A stretch of DNA of 34,085 nucleotides, from positions 1 to 34,085 of the forward strand of contig HF995249.1 in the NCBI GenBank assembly GCA_000432915.1, written 5' to 3'. The translations under genes were made by a program, and so were the position numbers. Below the pieces are notes generated by a model. That model ran no database searches. It had not been told where the DNA came from and saw only the letters and a program-made list of their open reading frames with translations. This document shows, in pieces, positions 7,651 to 16,523 of the stretch (position 1 is its first letter; the number at the start of each line of letters is the position of its first letter). The stretch comes from Firmicutes bacterium CAG:194. Its GTDB lineage: Bacteria; Bacillota; Clostridia; Lachnospirales; Lachnospiraceae.

Positions 7651-8799
7651 ATGAAACAGGTAGAAAAACTGGATTATATAGACGGACTGAAGGTGCTGTC
7701 CTGTCTGATGATCTTTAACTTCCACTTTATCAATGCATTTTACTGCGGATTTTATTCTTTAAATCCGGCAGATTTCCATACAGAACATCTGGAATGGATC
7801 ATCGGAAGCACGCCGCTGAACCTGATCATGGGCGGCAAGTTTGGTGTGCGTATGTTTATGACGATCAGCGGTTTCTTTGTCGGCTATCGATTTTTCCTGA
7901 CGGGCGATAAACACAGTCTGGGCAGCGGTGCTGTCAAGAAATATTTCCGTCTGGTCTTTCCGATCCTGACTGCCAACATTGCGATTTTTGCACTGATGAA
8001 GCTTGGACTGTTCCGGAATGCGGAGGCTTCCGCACTGGCAGGGACGAGCGTTTTCTTCGGTAATTATAACCAGTTTGCGCCAAGTCTTTTTGGCGCGGTA
8101 AAAGAAGCTGTCTGGGGCTGTTTTGCAACAGGAGCCAATCAGTATAACGGGCCGCTCTGGTTTATTTACTATGAATTTTTCGGAACATTGCTTGTTGCGG
8201 CAATTCTTTCTCTTGTCGGCAAGAGCAGAGTGCGCTATGTTGCTTATGCGATCGCGGCTATTTTGAGCATCCGGACAGATTTTCTGCCGTTTATCCTCGG
8301 CTGTGTTGTGTGTGATCTGACGTATCAGCCGCCTCTTTTTGTGGAAAAATTGTCTGAGCAGAAGTGGCTTATGTGGATAGCGGTGCTGCTTGGTGTATTT
8401 TTAGGTTCTTATCCGCCGATCGGTGAGCGGCTGACAGGAACGATCTATCAGTATATACCGGCCAAGGTGCTGATCTACTATATCATCGGTGCCAGTCTTG
8501 TGCTCTATGGTGTGATCCATCTGCCAAAGCTCCATAAACCGCTTGGAAGCCGCGCACTGACATGGTTGAACCGATATAGCTACGGCTTTTATCTGGTGCA
8601 TTTCTTTGTGCTTTGTACATTTTCGTGCGGTTTTTATCTGACACTGGCGGACAGACTGCCTTATCATCTGATCGCCGTACTGAACTATGTATTATCCTTT
8701 GGTGTGACAGTATTTCTTTCCTGGCTGATACATCGTTTTGTGGAAAAACCGGGTATGCAGCTTGCGGGACTTGTCGCAGCAAGGTGCAAGGAATTATAA
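7651..8799 (+). CDS. acyltransferase-3 family membrane protein (1 of 3)
   Basis: 382 residues and about ten transmembrane helices, matching Acyltransferase_3 (OafA/WecH-type). The N-terminal YIDGLKVLSCLMIFNFHF carries the conserved His; GKFGVRMFMTISGFFVG, the GPLWFIYYEFFG segment and the final YSYGFYLVHFF ... FVEKP are family hallmarks. These proteins move an acyl group, usually acetyl from acetyl-CoA, across the membrane onto a glycan hydroxyl. It is the first of three consecutive members, all in one operon. An AAGGAG site lies about 13 bases upstream. Substrate unknown; it could also acylate the amino group of a deoxyamino sugar, but that is speculative. Confidence 0.87.
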   Translation: MKQVEKLDYIDGLKVLSCLMIFNFHFINAFYCGFYSLNPADFHTEHLEWIIGSTPLNLIMGGKFGVRMFMTISGFFVGYRFFLTGDKHSLGSGAVKKYFRLVFPILTANIAIFALMKLGLFRNAEASALAGTSVFFGNYNQFAPSLFGAVKEAVWGCFATGANQYNGPLWFIYYEFFGTLLVAAILSLVGKSRVRYVAYAIAAILSIRTDFLPFILGCVVCDLTYQPPLFVEKLSEQKWLMWIAVLLGVFLGSYPPIGERLTGTIYQYIPAKVLIYYIIGASLVLYGVIHLPKLHKPLGSRALTWLNRYSYGFYLVHFFVLCTFSCGFYLTLADRLPYHLIAVLNYVLSFGVTVFLSWLIHRFVEKPGMQLAGLVAARCKEL

Positions 8800-8809
8800 G
8801 GAGATAAAA

Positions 8810-9838
8810 ATGGCAAATAAACGTCGGGAAGACTGGATTGACTGTTTAAAATGCATAGCAATTTTGATCGTTATGATGAACCATCTGGGACTGACGATAC
8901 CGGGTTTCAGCTTTTGGGGCGGTATGTTTTTTGTGCCGATCTTCTTTTTGCTGTCCGGCTATACATATCATACAAAAGAAGAAACATTTGGGAGATTTTT
9001 AAAGCGGAAGGCAAAACGCCTTCTGCTTCCTTATATAACTGCTAATGCAATTCTGTTTGTGTTTTTCTTTGTCAAAGAGAGTTTGCTTGGCAGCATAAGT
9101 GCGGCTGAAGAACTGAAAATCCTATACGGCATTTTTTATGCCAGAAATCAGCTTTTGAGCTGGGATGTCCTGACCTTGTTTTTGCCGCAGATGAATCAAA
9201 ATGTCTATCTGATGACGATACTCAACTCACCTACCTGGTTTTTAATGGCTTTATTTTTGACCATTATCGCGTTTGAAATTTTAATTCGCGTAACGGATAA
9301 AAACGGCCGGAGGATGTGGTTTGTTGCAGGGCTGTTTCTGTTGCTTGCCGTTCTATACCGCTATCTGTTTCCTGTTTTGCTTCCATGGAGTCTGGATGCT
9401 GTTCCGTTTTTTCTGCTGTTTTTCATGACAGGCTATTTTATCCGGAGAAAAGCGATACTTTATTATCTGGATCAGCATAAGATAACACTTGTTTTATTAC
9501 TTGGACTATTGATCGTGTGCGGCGTCTGGAACGGAAGTGCGAATTTTTCGATTGCAAGCTATGGAAAGAGCATCATCCTGGCACTGTATAATGCAGCAGC
9601 TTCTTCTATACTTGCCATGTATGCAGGTTTTAAGCTTAAAAAGCATATCTGGAAGGGATTTGCGCTGGTAGGCAGGCAGACACTTGTTCTGATGTGTTAT
9701 CATATGTTTTTATTTGCGATTCTGGAAACAGTCTGGCCGGGCATTCCGAAGCTGTTTGAACTGTTATTGGTACTTGTGCTTCTGACGGCTGCAGGCTATG
9801 GAAAGGAGAAGCTCTATGCAAAGAAACAAGGCGGTTGA
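8810..9838 (+). CDS. acyltransferase-3 family membrane protein (2 of 3)
   Basis: 342 residues with about ten membrane helices. RREDWIDCLKCIAILIVMMNHLG at the N-terminus contains the family His, followed by FFLLSGYTYH and a basic loop of RFLKRKAKRLLLPY. The start is set at 8810 because AAGGAG lies 6 bases upstream; an in-frame ATG at 8738 would overlap the previous gene by about 60 bp. The 3' end overlaps the third acyltransferase by 23 bp. It resembles COG3594-type O-acetylases. It probably modifies a polysaccharide hydroxyl; the exact target is unknown. Confidence 0.85.
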   Translation: MANKRREDWIDCLKCIAILIVMMNHLGLTIPGFSFWGGMFFVPIFFLLSGYTYHTKEETFGRFLKRKAKRLLLPYITANAILFVFFFVKESLLGSISAAEELKILYGIFYARNQLLSWDVLTLFLPQMNQNVYLMTILNSPTWFLMALFLTIIAFEILIRVTDKNGRRMWFVAGLFLLLAVLYRYLFPVLLPWSLDAVPFFLLFFMTGYFIRRKAILYYLDQHKITLVLLLGLLIVCGVWNGSANFSIASYGKSIILALYNAAASSILAMYAGFKLKKHIWKGFALVGRQTLVLMCYHMFLFAILETVWPGIPKLFELLLVLVLLTAAGYGKEKLYAKKQGG

Positions 9839-10940
9839 TGCAGTAAAGGGCGTTGCCATTCTGCTTGTGATGCTGGGACACTGCATTGTATTAAACGGGC
9901 TGAATGAGACAGATCCTTATATTTATGATGTGATCAAATCGGTGCAGATGCCATTGTTTATGCTGGTAAGTGGTGTTCTTGCTTCTTATTCCCTGCATAA
10001 ATACAGACAGGACAAATGGTACGGGATCAAGAAGATGCCAAAGCGCGTGGTTTCTTACCTGCTTCCGTTTACTTCCTGGTTTGTGGTTGTTTACGTATGG
10101 ACACATGCATGGGAAGCTGCGATTTCCCTGCAAAGCTTTCTGACAGAAGGAAAAGAGCTTTTGTTCCAGACGGATAAAGGGCTGTGGTTCCTGACAACGC
10201 TTTTTGTCATACAGCTGATGGTAACACTGGCGCAGACGCTGGCTGTACTTCTGACAGCGGGGAAAAAGGTTCCGGAAGCACTTGTATTTGCATTTGGTTC
10301 CTTTGCATTGTATGTGCTATTCTTTTTACAGAGCAGAAGCGGCAATACATTTCTGAGCCCTTCTTTGACGGTGCAGTATTTTCCGTTTTTCTTTCTGGGA
10401 TATTTCGGACATGGCTATCTGGAGATCGCGGAACATATCGAGCGGATCGGGCAGCGCAGACCATATTGCGTCGGGATTGCAGGTGTGCTCTTAACTGCAC
10501 TGTTTCTCTGGCAGGTGATCACACAGGATCTGACAAAGCCGGTCGACGGTGTGATGACACTGCTTCAGCAAATGCTGGCATCTTTATTGGGAACGGCTGT
10601 TATTTATTTCGCCGTGACTGCATGGGCAGAAAAAAAAGAAAAGCTGCAACAGGAAAAACAGGGGGCTGTTTCACTGCTGAGCTTTCTGGGACAATACACA
10701 CTGGAAATCTATGTGATCCATTTCCGTTATGCAAGAATTTTAAAAATATCAAATTGTGATTTAATATTCTATTCACTGCGCGGTATCATTTGGCTGCTGG
10801 CATCTTTTGCCTGTATGGCTGTGCTGACGGCGGTCACGATCTTCCTGATCAGGAAAGTGAAGCTTTTGAATCTGCTTTTGTTTGGGAAGCCTTTTGAGAT
10901 ATGTGATCGACAAAAAGCAGGAGCAGGTATACCGCGGTGA
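9816..10940 (+). CDS. acyltransferase-3 family membrane protein (3 of 3)
   Basis: 374 residues, about ten transmembrane helices. The N-terminal RNKAVDAVKGVAILLVMLGH is a classic Acyltransferase_3 start with catalytic-type His; LFMLVSGVLASYS and the C-terminal YTLEIYVIHF also fit. AAGGAG at 9802-9807 supports the ATG at 9816, which lies inside the previous gene (translational coupling). The last 92 bp overlap the 3' end of the convergent gene on the other strand, so the C-terminal tail (after about residue 344) is encoded on the same DNA as the tail of that protein. Last gene of the first operon. Confidence 0.85.
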   Translation: MQRNKAVDAVKGVAILLVMLGHCIVLNGLNETDPYIYDVIKSVQMPLFMLVSGVLASYSLHKYRQDKWYGIKKMPKRVVSYLLPFTSWFVVVYVWTHAWEAAISLQSFLTEGKELLFQTDKGLWFLTTLFVIQLMVTLAQTLAVLLTAGKKVPEALVFAFGSFALYVLFFLQSRSGNTFLSPSLTVQYFPFFFLGYFGHGYLEIAEHIERIGQRRPYCVGIAGVLLTALFLWQVITQDLTKPVDGVMTLLQQMLASLLGTAVIYFAVTAWAEKKEKLQQEKQGAVSLLSFLGQYTLEIYVIHFRYARILKISNCDLIFYSLRGIIWLLASFACMAVLTAVTIFLIRKVKLLNLLLFGKPFEICDRQKAGAGIPR

Positions 10941-12480
10941 CGTACATCATCGGATAAGAATACTGGATAAAGGATGCAGGGGCTGTCAGGAAAATGACAG
11001 CCTCTCTTGCGATTAAATTCAGAGAGACGAAGAAAACAAACCAGTTCTTTTTGATGACCGCATACACTATGATGCCAAGAAGCAGGAGCAGCATCGGGAT
11101 ATAGGCTTCTCCGCCGCACCTAAACAGGAACAGTGCATAGCCTTCGTGATCGCTCAATGGAAGTCTTTTATAAGCATCCAGCATTTCAAATCCATAGGAG
11201 CGGTCATGCTCATACAGGTGGAAATCGGTAGATACGACAGGCTTCAGGGAGAGCACCAGAGCAGGATCGTAGGAAAAGATCCCGTTTGTCACGCAGAAGA
11301 GCTGCAGCCGTTCTCCCAGATACAGATCCGGATTGTGCAGGATCAGACGGATGGCGCTCTTGATATAAGCGTTCTGCGTCTCTGCATCCGCACCGGTCTC
11401 TGTATATTTTCCTTCGTTGTGATCTGTATTATAGCGGTTATAAGCACTGCAGGAAAGGGAATCGTTGCTCAGATAGCCGAGATCTGTGATTGCATTGATA
11501 TTGGCAAGATCTTCTTCTGCACCGGGGTAGGTCTGTTCTCTGTGTACAATGACAGTCAGCGGTCTGGTCGTGGAAATGATAAGGTAGTCTTTTCCGTAAT
11601 GCTTTGCTTCCCCGTGATTTTGCGGTACTTTGATCAGCATGAGCAATGCGATGGTACATAAAAAGAAAGAAAACAAAAACTTAAATATAGATTTAATATT
11701 TGCACAATTCTTCCGATAGACGAAAAACAGAACCGGCAGCATCAGAACAGGCATCAGCATACCTTCGCTCCGCCAGAAAGAAAGTACGGCGGTCAAAAGA
11801 GCGAGCAGACCGAATGCTGCCGGGCTAATGTATTTCTGTTCCTTCCATGCAAAGAATAAATAGGCGAAATAGAACAGAAAGAATGAAGCGTAGATCGCCG
11901 GGCGGAAACACATCAGTGCACCAAGCAATGTGAACGGTAAAATACCTGCAAGCAGCAGTATATATGCTTTGGAGGCATAGAGCTGTTTTGCTTTGTAAAA
12001 GATATAGGCGAAGGTCATGGCATAGCAGACATCCGATAACAGAACCGGAGCTGCGGAGGCAGGAAAGAGAGATATTGCCGTCATATAAAATAAGGAAGTC
12101 AGATAATTATGCCAGTAGACCGGATAGTATCTGGTCGCATAGGCAAAGATGATCGGATCATCACTCATATAATAGCCGGGCCAGGTGAGCATAAGACCGA
12201 TCCCGTAAATTGCCAGAAAGCCGAGAAAAGGCAGTAAAAGAGATGGTCTTTGACAGGCATATGCCAGAAATTCAAACAGCCCGAACAGACACAACAGTAC
12301 CAGAATCTTTGTCAGAATATGCATGGGAAGAACCATTTCCGTGTCGATAGGAAGACAGTTCATATTCAGTCCGTCTGCAGAAAAGATCTTCGTATCGGTA
12401 TAAAAGGTAACAAGCCAGATCAAAATGGAAAGACCGGCTGTTACCAGATGTTTTTTCTTATTTCGTATCATGTTTAACAT
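10849..12480 (-). CDS. large GT-C-like membrane protein (DUF6020-like)
   Basis: About 543 residues with some twelve membrane helices. After the third helix lies WPGYYMSDDPIIF, an acidic extracytoplasmic loop typical of GT-C glycosyltransferases. A large extracytoplasmic domain rich in polar residues (about 285-415) follows, then helices and a short basic tail. The in-frame ATG at 12492 is possible, but AGGA lies about 8 bases before the ATG at 12480, which is preferred. It resembles the DUF6020 group seen in Firmicutes glycan loci; the substrate is unknown. It is convergent with, and overlaps by 92 bp, the third acyltransferase, and has its own promoter upstream, so it is expressed separately. 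Confidence 0.7.
   Translation of the reverse strand: MLNMIRNKKKHLVTAGLSILIWLVTFYTDTKIFSADGLNMNCLPIDTEMVLPMHILTKILVLLCLFGLFEFLAYACQRPSLLLPFLGFLAIYGIGLMLTWPGYYMSDDPIIFAYATRYYPVYWHNYLTSLFYMTAISLFPASAAPVLLSDVCYAMTFAYIFYKAKQLYASKAYILLLAGILPFTLLGALMCFRPAIYASFFLFYFAYLFFAWKEQKYISPAAFGLLALLTAVLSFWRSEGMLMPVLMLPVLFFVYRKNCANIKSIFKFLFSFFLCTIALLMLIKVPQNHGEAKHYGKDYLIISTTRPLTVIVHREQTYPGAEEDLANINAITDLGYLSNDSLSCSAYNRYNTDHNEGKYTETGADAETQNAYIKSAIRLILHNPDLYLGERLQLFCVTNGIFSYDPALVLSLKPVVSTDFHLYEHDRSYGFEMLDAYKRLPLSDHEGYALFLFRCGGEAYIPMLLLLLGIIVYAVIKKNWFVFFVSLNLIAREAVIFLTAPASFIQYSYPMMYVTAVYLLLLFVDHISQKASQTKADSKASLS
10978..11005. repeat. strong hairpin just past the convergent overlap
   Basis: An 11-bp stem (one G-T pair) with a GGAAAA loop lies 38 bp after the acyltransferase stop and inside the coding region of the opposite-strand gene. 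No T-run follows on either strand, so it is a poor intrinsic terminator, but it could stabilise or help end the plus-strand transcript. Confidence 0.35.
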
Positions 12481-12561
12481 AGTTTTCCTCATATTTTAAA
12501 GAGCATCCCATTGAGATTTGCCATCGGCAGTGGGAGTCACATAAAAGCTTTAGCTGGTTTT

Positions 12562-12590
12562 AGGATAAACTATAATTGCCGCCCGGTCAA
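12562..12590 (-). promoter_or_regulatory. sigma-A-like promoter for the minus-strand GT-C-like gene
   Basis: Read on the minus strand, TTGACC is followed after 17 bp by TATCCT, about 80 bp before the start. The -35 is 5 of 6 to consensus; the -10 is weaker. Confidence 0.4.
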
Positions 12591-12655
12591 TATGACTGCA
12601 TTTTTCATGGGAAATACCGGATTCCCTGACGGATATTTCGGAAAGAGTGTCCGGC

Positions 12656-12684
12656 TTGCAGAGACCAGGTAACTTTGTTATAGT
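12656..12684 (+). promoter_or_regulatory. sigma-A-like promoter for the 704-residue GT-C gene
   Basis: TTGCAG, 17 bp, TATAGT. The -10 is 5 of 6 to consensus. It lies about 100 bp before the start and fires away from the minus-strand promoter at 12562-12590. Confidence 0.45.
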
Positions 12685-12787
12685 AGATAAGGATTGAAAA
12701 TAAGATACTATGATGTAGGCGTCAAAAGATGTCATATATCATACTATGTGAAGCATAAGAGACAGGAACAGGATAAAGGGTGGAGAT

Positions 12788-14902
12788 ATGATCATAGTAA
12801 TGCCGATTGCTTTTTGCAGTATTTACGCATGGAGCAGACAGAAAAAGAATGATATTGTGATGGCTCTGGCAAAGAGCCTTTTATGGTTTGAGCTGTTTGT
12901 GGTTTTATTTGCCAATGTGTGCAGTATCGGACACAGCTTAAACCGCTGGTCAGCACTTCTGTGCTGGATGTTTGTTATCATCTTGTTTACTTTACTTGGA
13001 GGGAAGCTGTTTCCGGATGGCGTGCGGGGCTATTGGAAGCAGCTTGGCAGAGACCTGAAGGCATCTTTTCGGGAAGGGATCACAGCATTAAAGCGGCTGA
13101 GCATCTGTGAGAAGATCCTGGTTGCTGCAGGGGCGGTTCTCTGCCTGTTCCTGCTGTTTCTGGCATTGTTCACCGTACCGTATAATTATGATTCCATGAC
13201 GTACCACCTGGCAAGGATCGGGCACTGGATCGATAACGGTAGTGTGGATTATTATGTGACAAACATTGACAGGCAGTTGTATTCTCCTGTTTTAAGTGAA
13301 TATAATATGCTGTTTGCGATGCTGCTGACAGAATGTGATGTGCTTTTGAACCTGTTCCAGTATCTGGCAATGCTGCTGACCGCCGTTTTCTTTTACCGCA
13401 GTATGCGGCTTCTGGGCACCAGACGACAGTTTGCGATCTTTGGTGTATTTGCCTTTCTGACAATGCCATTGACGATCACACAGAGTATCACGACGCAGAA
13501 TGACTTGTCTGCAACGCTCTGGTTTTCCGTATTTGTTTATCTGGTTCTGCAGTTTATACAATTGGACACCCTGCAGCTCGGAAATCTGCTGAAAAACACC
13601 CCGCAGCGGAATCTGCTTGTCTGTATCGGACTGAGTGTAGGATTCGGATTTTTGATGAAGGTCAGTGTCTGTGCGAGCATGCTCATGTTTATGCCATGGG
13701 TACTGCTCTTTTGTGTCAGAAGAAAAGATAAGCTGACAGAGCTTTTGAAGGCGGGCGTACTTGCCGGCTCCGCCATGCTTCTTGTTATTGCGGAAACGCT
13801 GATCCGCACGTATCAGGCGTGTGGCAGCTTTATCGCCAATACGACAAGCGGCGATATTATGGTGGCAACCAAAAATGTCAGCTATATCATTGTCAATATC
13901 CTGAAAAATTATTCGCTGCTGATCACTCAGCACTTCTGGACAGCTTTGAATGGCTTTATATACCGGATTGCCATTCATGTGGGTGCCCTTCTGCATGTAG
14001 AGGTCAATAATATAGCGATCTCGTTCCACGGATTTGATTTTATTACGTATTTAAATACCGGCGACGATATGTACAGCCACGACAGGACGAGCAGTGCTTT
14101 TGCAGCATATTTTGCGCTGCTGGCAGGCATTCTTCTGGTGCTTTGTGTAATTGGACTTCTGGTCAGACAGTGGAAACGGAAAAGGCAGACGCAGCAGACC
14201 GTGCAGGCAGTGGATGAACAGAAACTGTCTTATGGCTTTATCGTATCTGCCTGGCTTAGCTTTGGCTTCATGATGGCACTTTTGCGCTGGCAGCCATGGG
14301 GATCACGCCTGCTGTATCCGTCACTTGCCATGATGATACCGGCGGGAGCACATATTCTGGATCATGTCCTTCGAAAAAATAAAAAAAATGGTGTTATTTT
14401 ATTGCTGCTGTCAGCTCTCAGCTTTGTACTGTGTATTGCGCCGATCCGTTATAATATGCAGGTGGCTGAGTCCTATCTGGCAAGCGGAATGACAAACCGG
14501 ATGGAACTGTATTTTACAAATAACAAACGTTATGATATTTATGAGCAGTTGAAAGATGTCACAGAAAAGCTGGGCGCAACGGATATTGGCGTTGTGATAT
14601 CAGGGGATGGTTATGACTACCCGCTCTGGAAGCTGTACCGGGAAGAATACCCGACGGCGAGACTGCGTCATATTCTTGTAGATGACACGCATATGGTAGC
14701 ACAGGGCAGGCAGTCACAGACTCCGCCGGACTGCATCCTCTGGATCGAAAGAGGACGGCTGGAGGTCGGTGATACACTTGATTTCTACGGACAGACATAT
14801 ATTTGTGTATTTACGGCGGATTCCGAAAAAGCACCGGACAGTGTGCTGATCCCGTTCCGCGCAGAGATCGGAAGCACGATCAGCGCAGGGCAGAATAAAT
14901 GA
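12788..14902 (+). CDS. large GT-C-type membrane glycosyltransferase (ArnT/PMT-like fold)
   Basis: 704 residues with eleven to twelve transmembrane helices in the first 570 residues and a soluble C-terminal domain of about 130 residues. The first long outer loop has YDSMTYHLARIGHW (Asp135), the position and shape of the catalytic Asp loop in GT39/GT83-type enzymes; later TQNDLSATLWF and RWQPWGSRLLYP segments also resemble this class. It would transfer a sugar from an undecaprenyl-phosphate carrier outside the cell. GGTGGAG supports the start. It follows its own promoter and is followed 59 bp later by an SseB-family gene. Exact family and donor unknown. Confidence 0.72.
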   Translation: MIIVMPIAFCSIYAWSRQKKNDIVMALAKSLLWFELFVVLFANVCSIGHSLNRWSALLCWMFVIILFTLLGGKLFPDGVRGYWKQLGRDLKASFREGITALKRLSICEKILVAAGAVLCLFLLFLALFTVPYNYDSMTYHLARIGHWIDNGSVDYYVTNIDRQLYSPVLSEYNMLFAMLLTECDVLLNLFQYLAMLLTAVFFYRSMRLLGTRRQFAIFGVFAFLTMPLTITQSITTQNDLSATLWFSVFVYLVLQFIQLDTLQLGNLLKNTPQRNLLVCIGLSVGFGFLMKVSVCASMLMFMPWVLLFCVRRKDKLTELLKAGVLAGSAMLLVIAETLIRTYQACGSFIANTTSGDIMVATKNVSYIIVNILKNYSLLITQHFWTALNGFIYRIAIHVGALLHVEVNNIAISFHGFDFITYLNTGDDMYSHDRTSSAFAAYFALLAGILLVLCVIGLLVRQWKRKRQTQQTVQAVDEQKLSYGFIVSAWLSFGFMMALLRWQPWGSRLLYPSLAMMIPAGAHILDHVLRKNKKNGVILLLLSALSFVLCIAPIRYNMQVAESYLASGMTNRMELYFTNNKRYDIYEQLKDVTEKLGATDIGVVISGDGYDYPLWKLYREEYPTARLRHILVDDTHMVAQGRQSQTPPDCILWIERGRLEVGDTLDFYGQTYICVFTADSEKAPDSVLIPFRAEIGSTISAGQNK

Positions 14903-14961
14903 AATAAACACGCATGTTATTTAAAATGAATTGCATTGAATGAAAACAGAAAGGAACCAAG

Positions 14962-15360
14962 ATGGACCGGGGATTACAGGGAAACGATAAAATAGAAGAA
15001 GCGATCAGAGAACTGCGGGAAGCACCGTCGGATGAGCAGCTGGCACATACACTGACACTGCTGCGCAGAAGGATGCGGGAAAACGGACAGGTAGTTGTAG
15101 CTGTTGAGGCTGTGGCAAAGGAGCAGAACCTGCAGCTTGCCACGGTCAGGACAGAAGACGGCAGAAGATGGTTTGCGGCATTTACTTCTTTTGAGGAAGA
15201 AATGAAGGGTGGCGGGGCTGTAAAGTCAACATTTCTTGCTGACATCCAGCAGTTGTTTGAAACGACGCGCGAAGCGGATGTGGCGGGTGTGATACTGAAT
15301 CCGTGGAACAGAAGACTGGCACTGGACCAGACACTGCTTGCTGTTGTGCTGGGCATATAA
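14962..15360 (+). CDS. SseB family protein
   Basis: 132 residues, soluble. The middle has TVRTEDGRRWFAAFTSFEEE, matching the SseB N-terminal domain pattern (value from data or request, then a 'GRRW..AFTS' strand), and GVILNPWNRRLALDQTLL at the C-terminus. AAAGGAACC precedes the ATG. SseB-domain proteins are small, of poorly known function, and common in Clostridia; nothing ties this one to glycan synthesis except its position after the GT-C gene. It ends 30 bp before the convergent sialyltransferase-like gene, with a shared terminator hairpin. Confidence 0.75.
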   Translation: MDRGLQGNDKIEEAIRELREAPSDEQLAHTLTLLRRRMRENGQVVVAVEAVAKEQNLQLATVRTEDGRRWFAAFTSFEEEMKGGGAVKSTFLADIQQLFETTREADVAGVILNPWNRRLALDQTLLAVVLGI

Positions 15361-15370
15361 AAACGATAAA

Positions 15371-15416
15371 AAGAGCTTTGGAGGCTGTGATCAGGACAGC
15401 AGCTTCCAAAGCTCTT
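15371..15416. terminator. bidirectional intrinsic terminator
   Basis: Arms around AAGAGCTTTGGA and TCCAAAGCTCTT form a stem of at least 12 bp. CTTTTG follows on the plus strand; a stronger TTTTTATCGTTTTT follows on the minus strand. It overlaps the last codons of the minus-strand gene and serves both convergent genes. Confidence 0.8.
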
Positions 15417-16506
15417 CTTTTGTATGTGCAATATAAATATTGTCGTACAGACTGCATAATGTGTGAAAATAATCTTCGTAATCGCACTTTTCGTTAAAGG
15501 AATCGCCTGCCAGCGGATACAGGAAGATGATCCTGCAGCGGCTGTTAAATAGAAGCTTTCCGGATACACAGGCAGTGGAATAATAGGATAGCAGTGTTTT
15601 ATCTTCCATTGTGCCGTCTGCGACAGCAAGCTCAAACGGACACGTATCGCTGTAAACGGAGATCGTATCGTCAAAGGCATCATATTGTCCGCGTGGATGT
15701 GGCTTGACAAGAAAATGCTCTGTGCCCACATGGGAAGCGATCTCATAGACAAGACTCTGGTATGTATCAGGATTTTGCATGCCATTGGCTGTGCCCTGTC
15801 CAAGAAACAGATATTCCTGTGGAAAACGCCGGCTCTGAAACTGCAGGATATACCGGATCTGTTCGGTGACAAGTGCGATCCGCTCCGGCGTTTTCGGGAT
15901 CTGCTTTAATGTAAAACCGGTTGCAGCACTGTCTGCTACGTTTTTTTCGGCAAGAGAGGGCTCGAATAAGTAAAGCTCCTGCTCCTGCCTGTGGATATCA
16001 TAGCCCCAGATCGTTTGGTACAGGCGTCTTCCCATGACAGTGGAAACTGAGCTGACAGGCGGTTTGGTATAGCTGGCAAATCCATCCTCAAAGCGGTGGA
16101 GACTGAGTTTTTTGTTCTTCCGGATGCATGTTTTGATCAGCTCTTTGACAATCTCGTCGGGAACACCGGGAGAAGCAAAGTACAGATCATCATAAGTAGT
16201 AAATGCCGGGTAATCCTTTTCTGTCAGCATGGCTTTTACGGTCGGGTTGTATACAAAGCTTTCCCATAAATTCACAGGCGCGGATTTATAAGGATTTCTG
16301 ATCTTCTTTGCATCGGCAAAAAAGGTATGATGAAAATACCGGTCTGTTCTGCCGGACTGATACAGCTCATACAAATAGGCTGATTTGTCAGTCAGGACAA
16401 GATCAACCTGTGCATCCTTCAGAAATGCATCTTTAATAAACAGAAAGACCATCAGATGATAACTGGTACTTGCGACGGCGAGTACCTTTCTTTTTTGTGT
16501 CTGCAT
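15391..16506 (-). CDS. sialyltransferase-fold glycosyltransferase (GT52/GT38 polysialyltransferase-like)
   Basis: 371 residues, no membrane segment. It shows the three motifs shared by bacterial sialyltransferases: D/E-D/E-G as FEDGFASY (Glu140-Asp141-Gly142), HP in VKPHPRGQ (His270-Pro271), and the Ser/Thr pair in LLSYYSTACVSG (Ser310-Thr311), in the right order and spacing. Together with length this points to the GT38/GT52/polysialyltransferase group (GT-B fold), which transfers CMP-activated nonulosonic acids. AAGGAG supports the start. It is the second gene of a minus-strand pair, 17 bp after the Wzx-type flippase. The donor may be the product of the NeuB homologue at 22183, although no CMP-sugar synthetase is seen here. 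Exact linkage and acceptor are unknown. Confidence 0.72.
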   Translation of the reverse strand: MQTQKRKVLAVASTSYHLMVFLFIKDAFLKDAQVDLVLTDKSAYLYELYQSGRTDRYFHHTFFADAKKIRNPYKSAPVNLWESFVYNPTVKAMLTEKDYPAFTTYDDLYFASPGVPDEIVKELIKTCIRKNKKLSLHRFEDGFASYTKPPVSSVSTVMGRRLYQTIWGYDIHRQEQELYLFEPSLAEKNVADSAATGFTLKQIPKTPERIALVTEQIRYILQFQSRRFPQEYLFLGQGTANGMQNPDTYQSLVYEIASHVGTEHFLVKPHPRGQYDAFDDTISVYSDTCPFELAVADGTMEDKTLLSYYSTACVSGKLLFNSRCRIIFLYPLAGDSFNEKCDYEDYFHTLCSLYDNIYIAHTKEELWKLLS

Positions 16507-16523
16507 AGAATGCTCCTTTCCGG

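Noticed and set aside
14880..15872. Minus-strand open frame of 330 codons
   Set aside because: It overlaps SseB and the sialyltransferase-like gene in another frame, is Ser/Cys-rich and matches no family; both overlapped genes have clear motifs.
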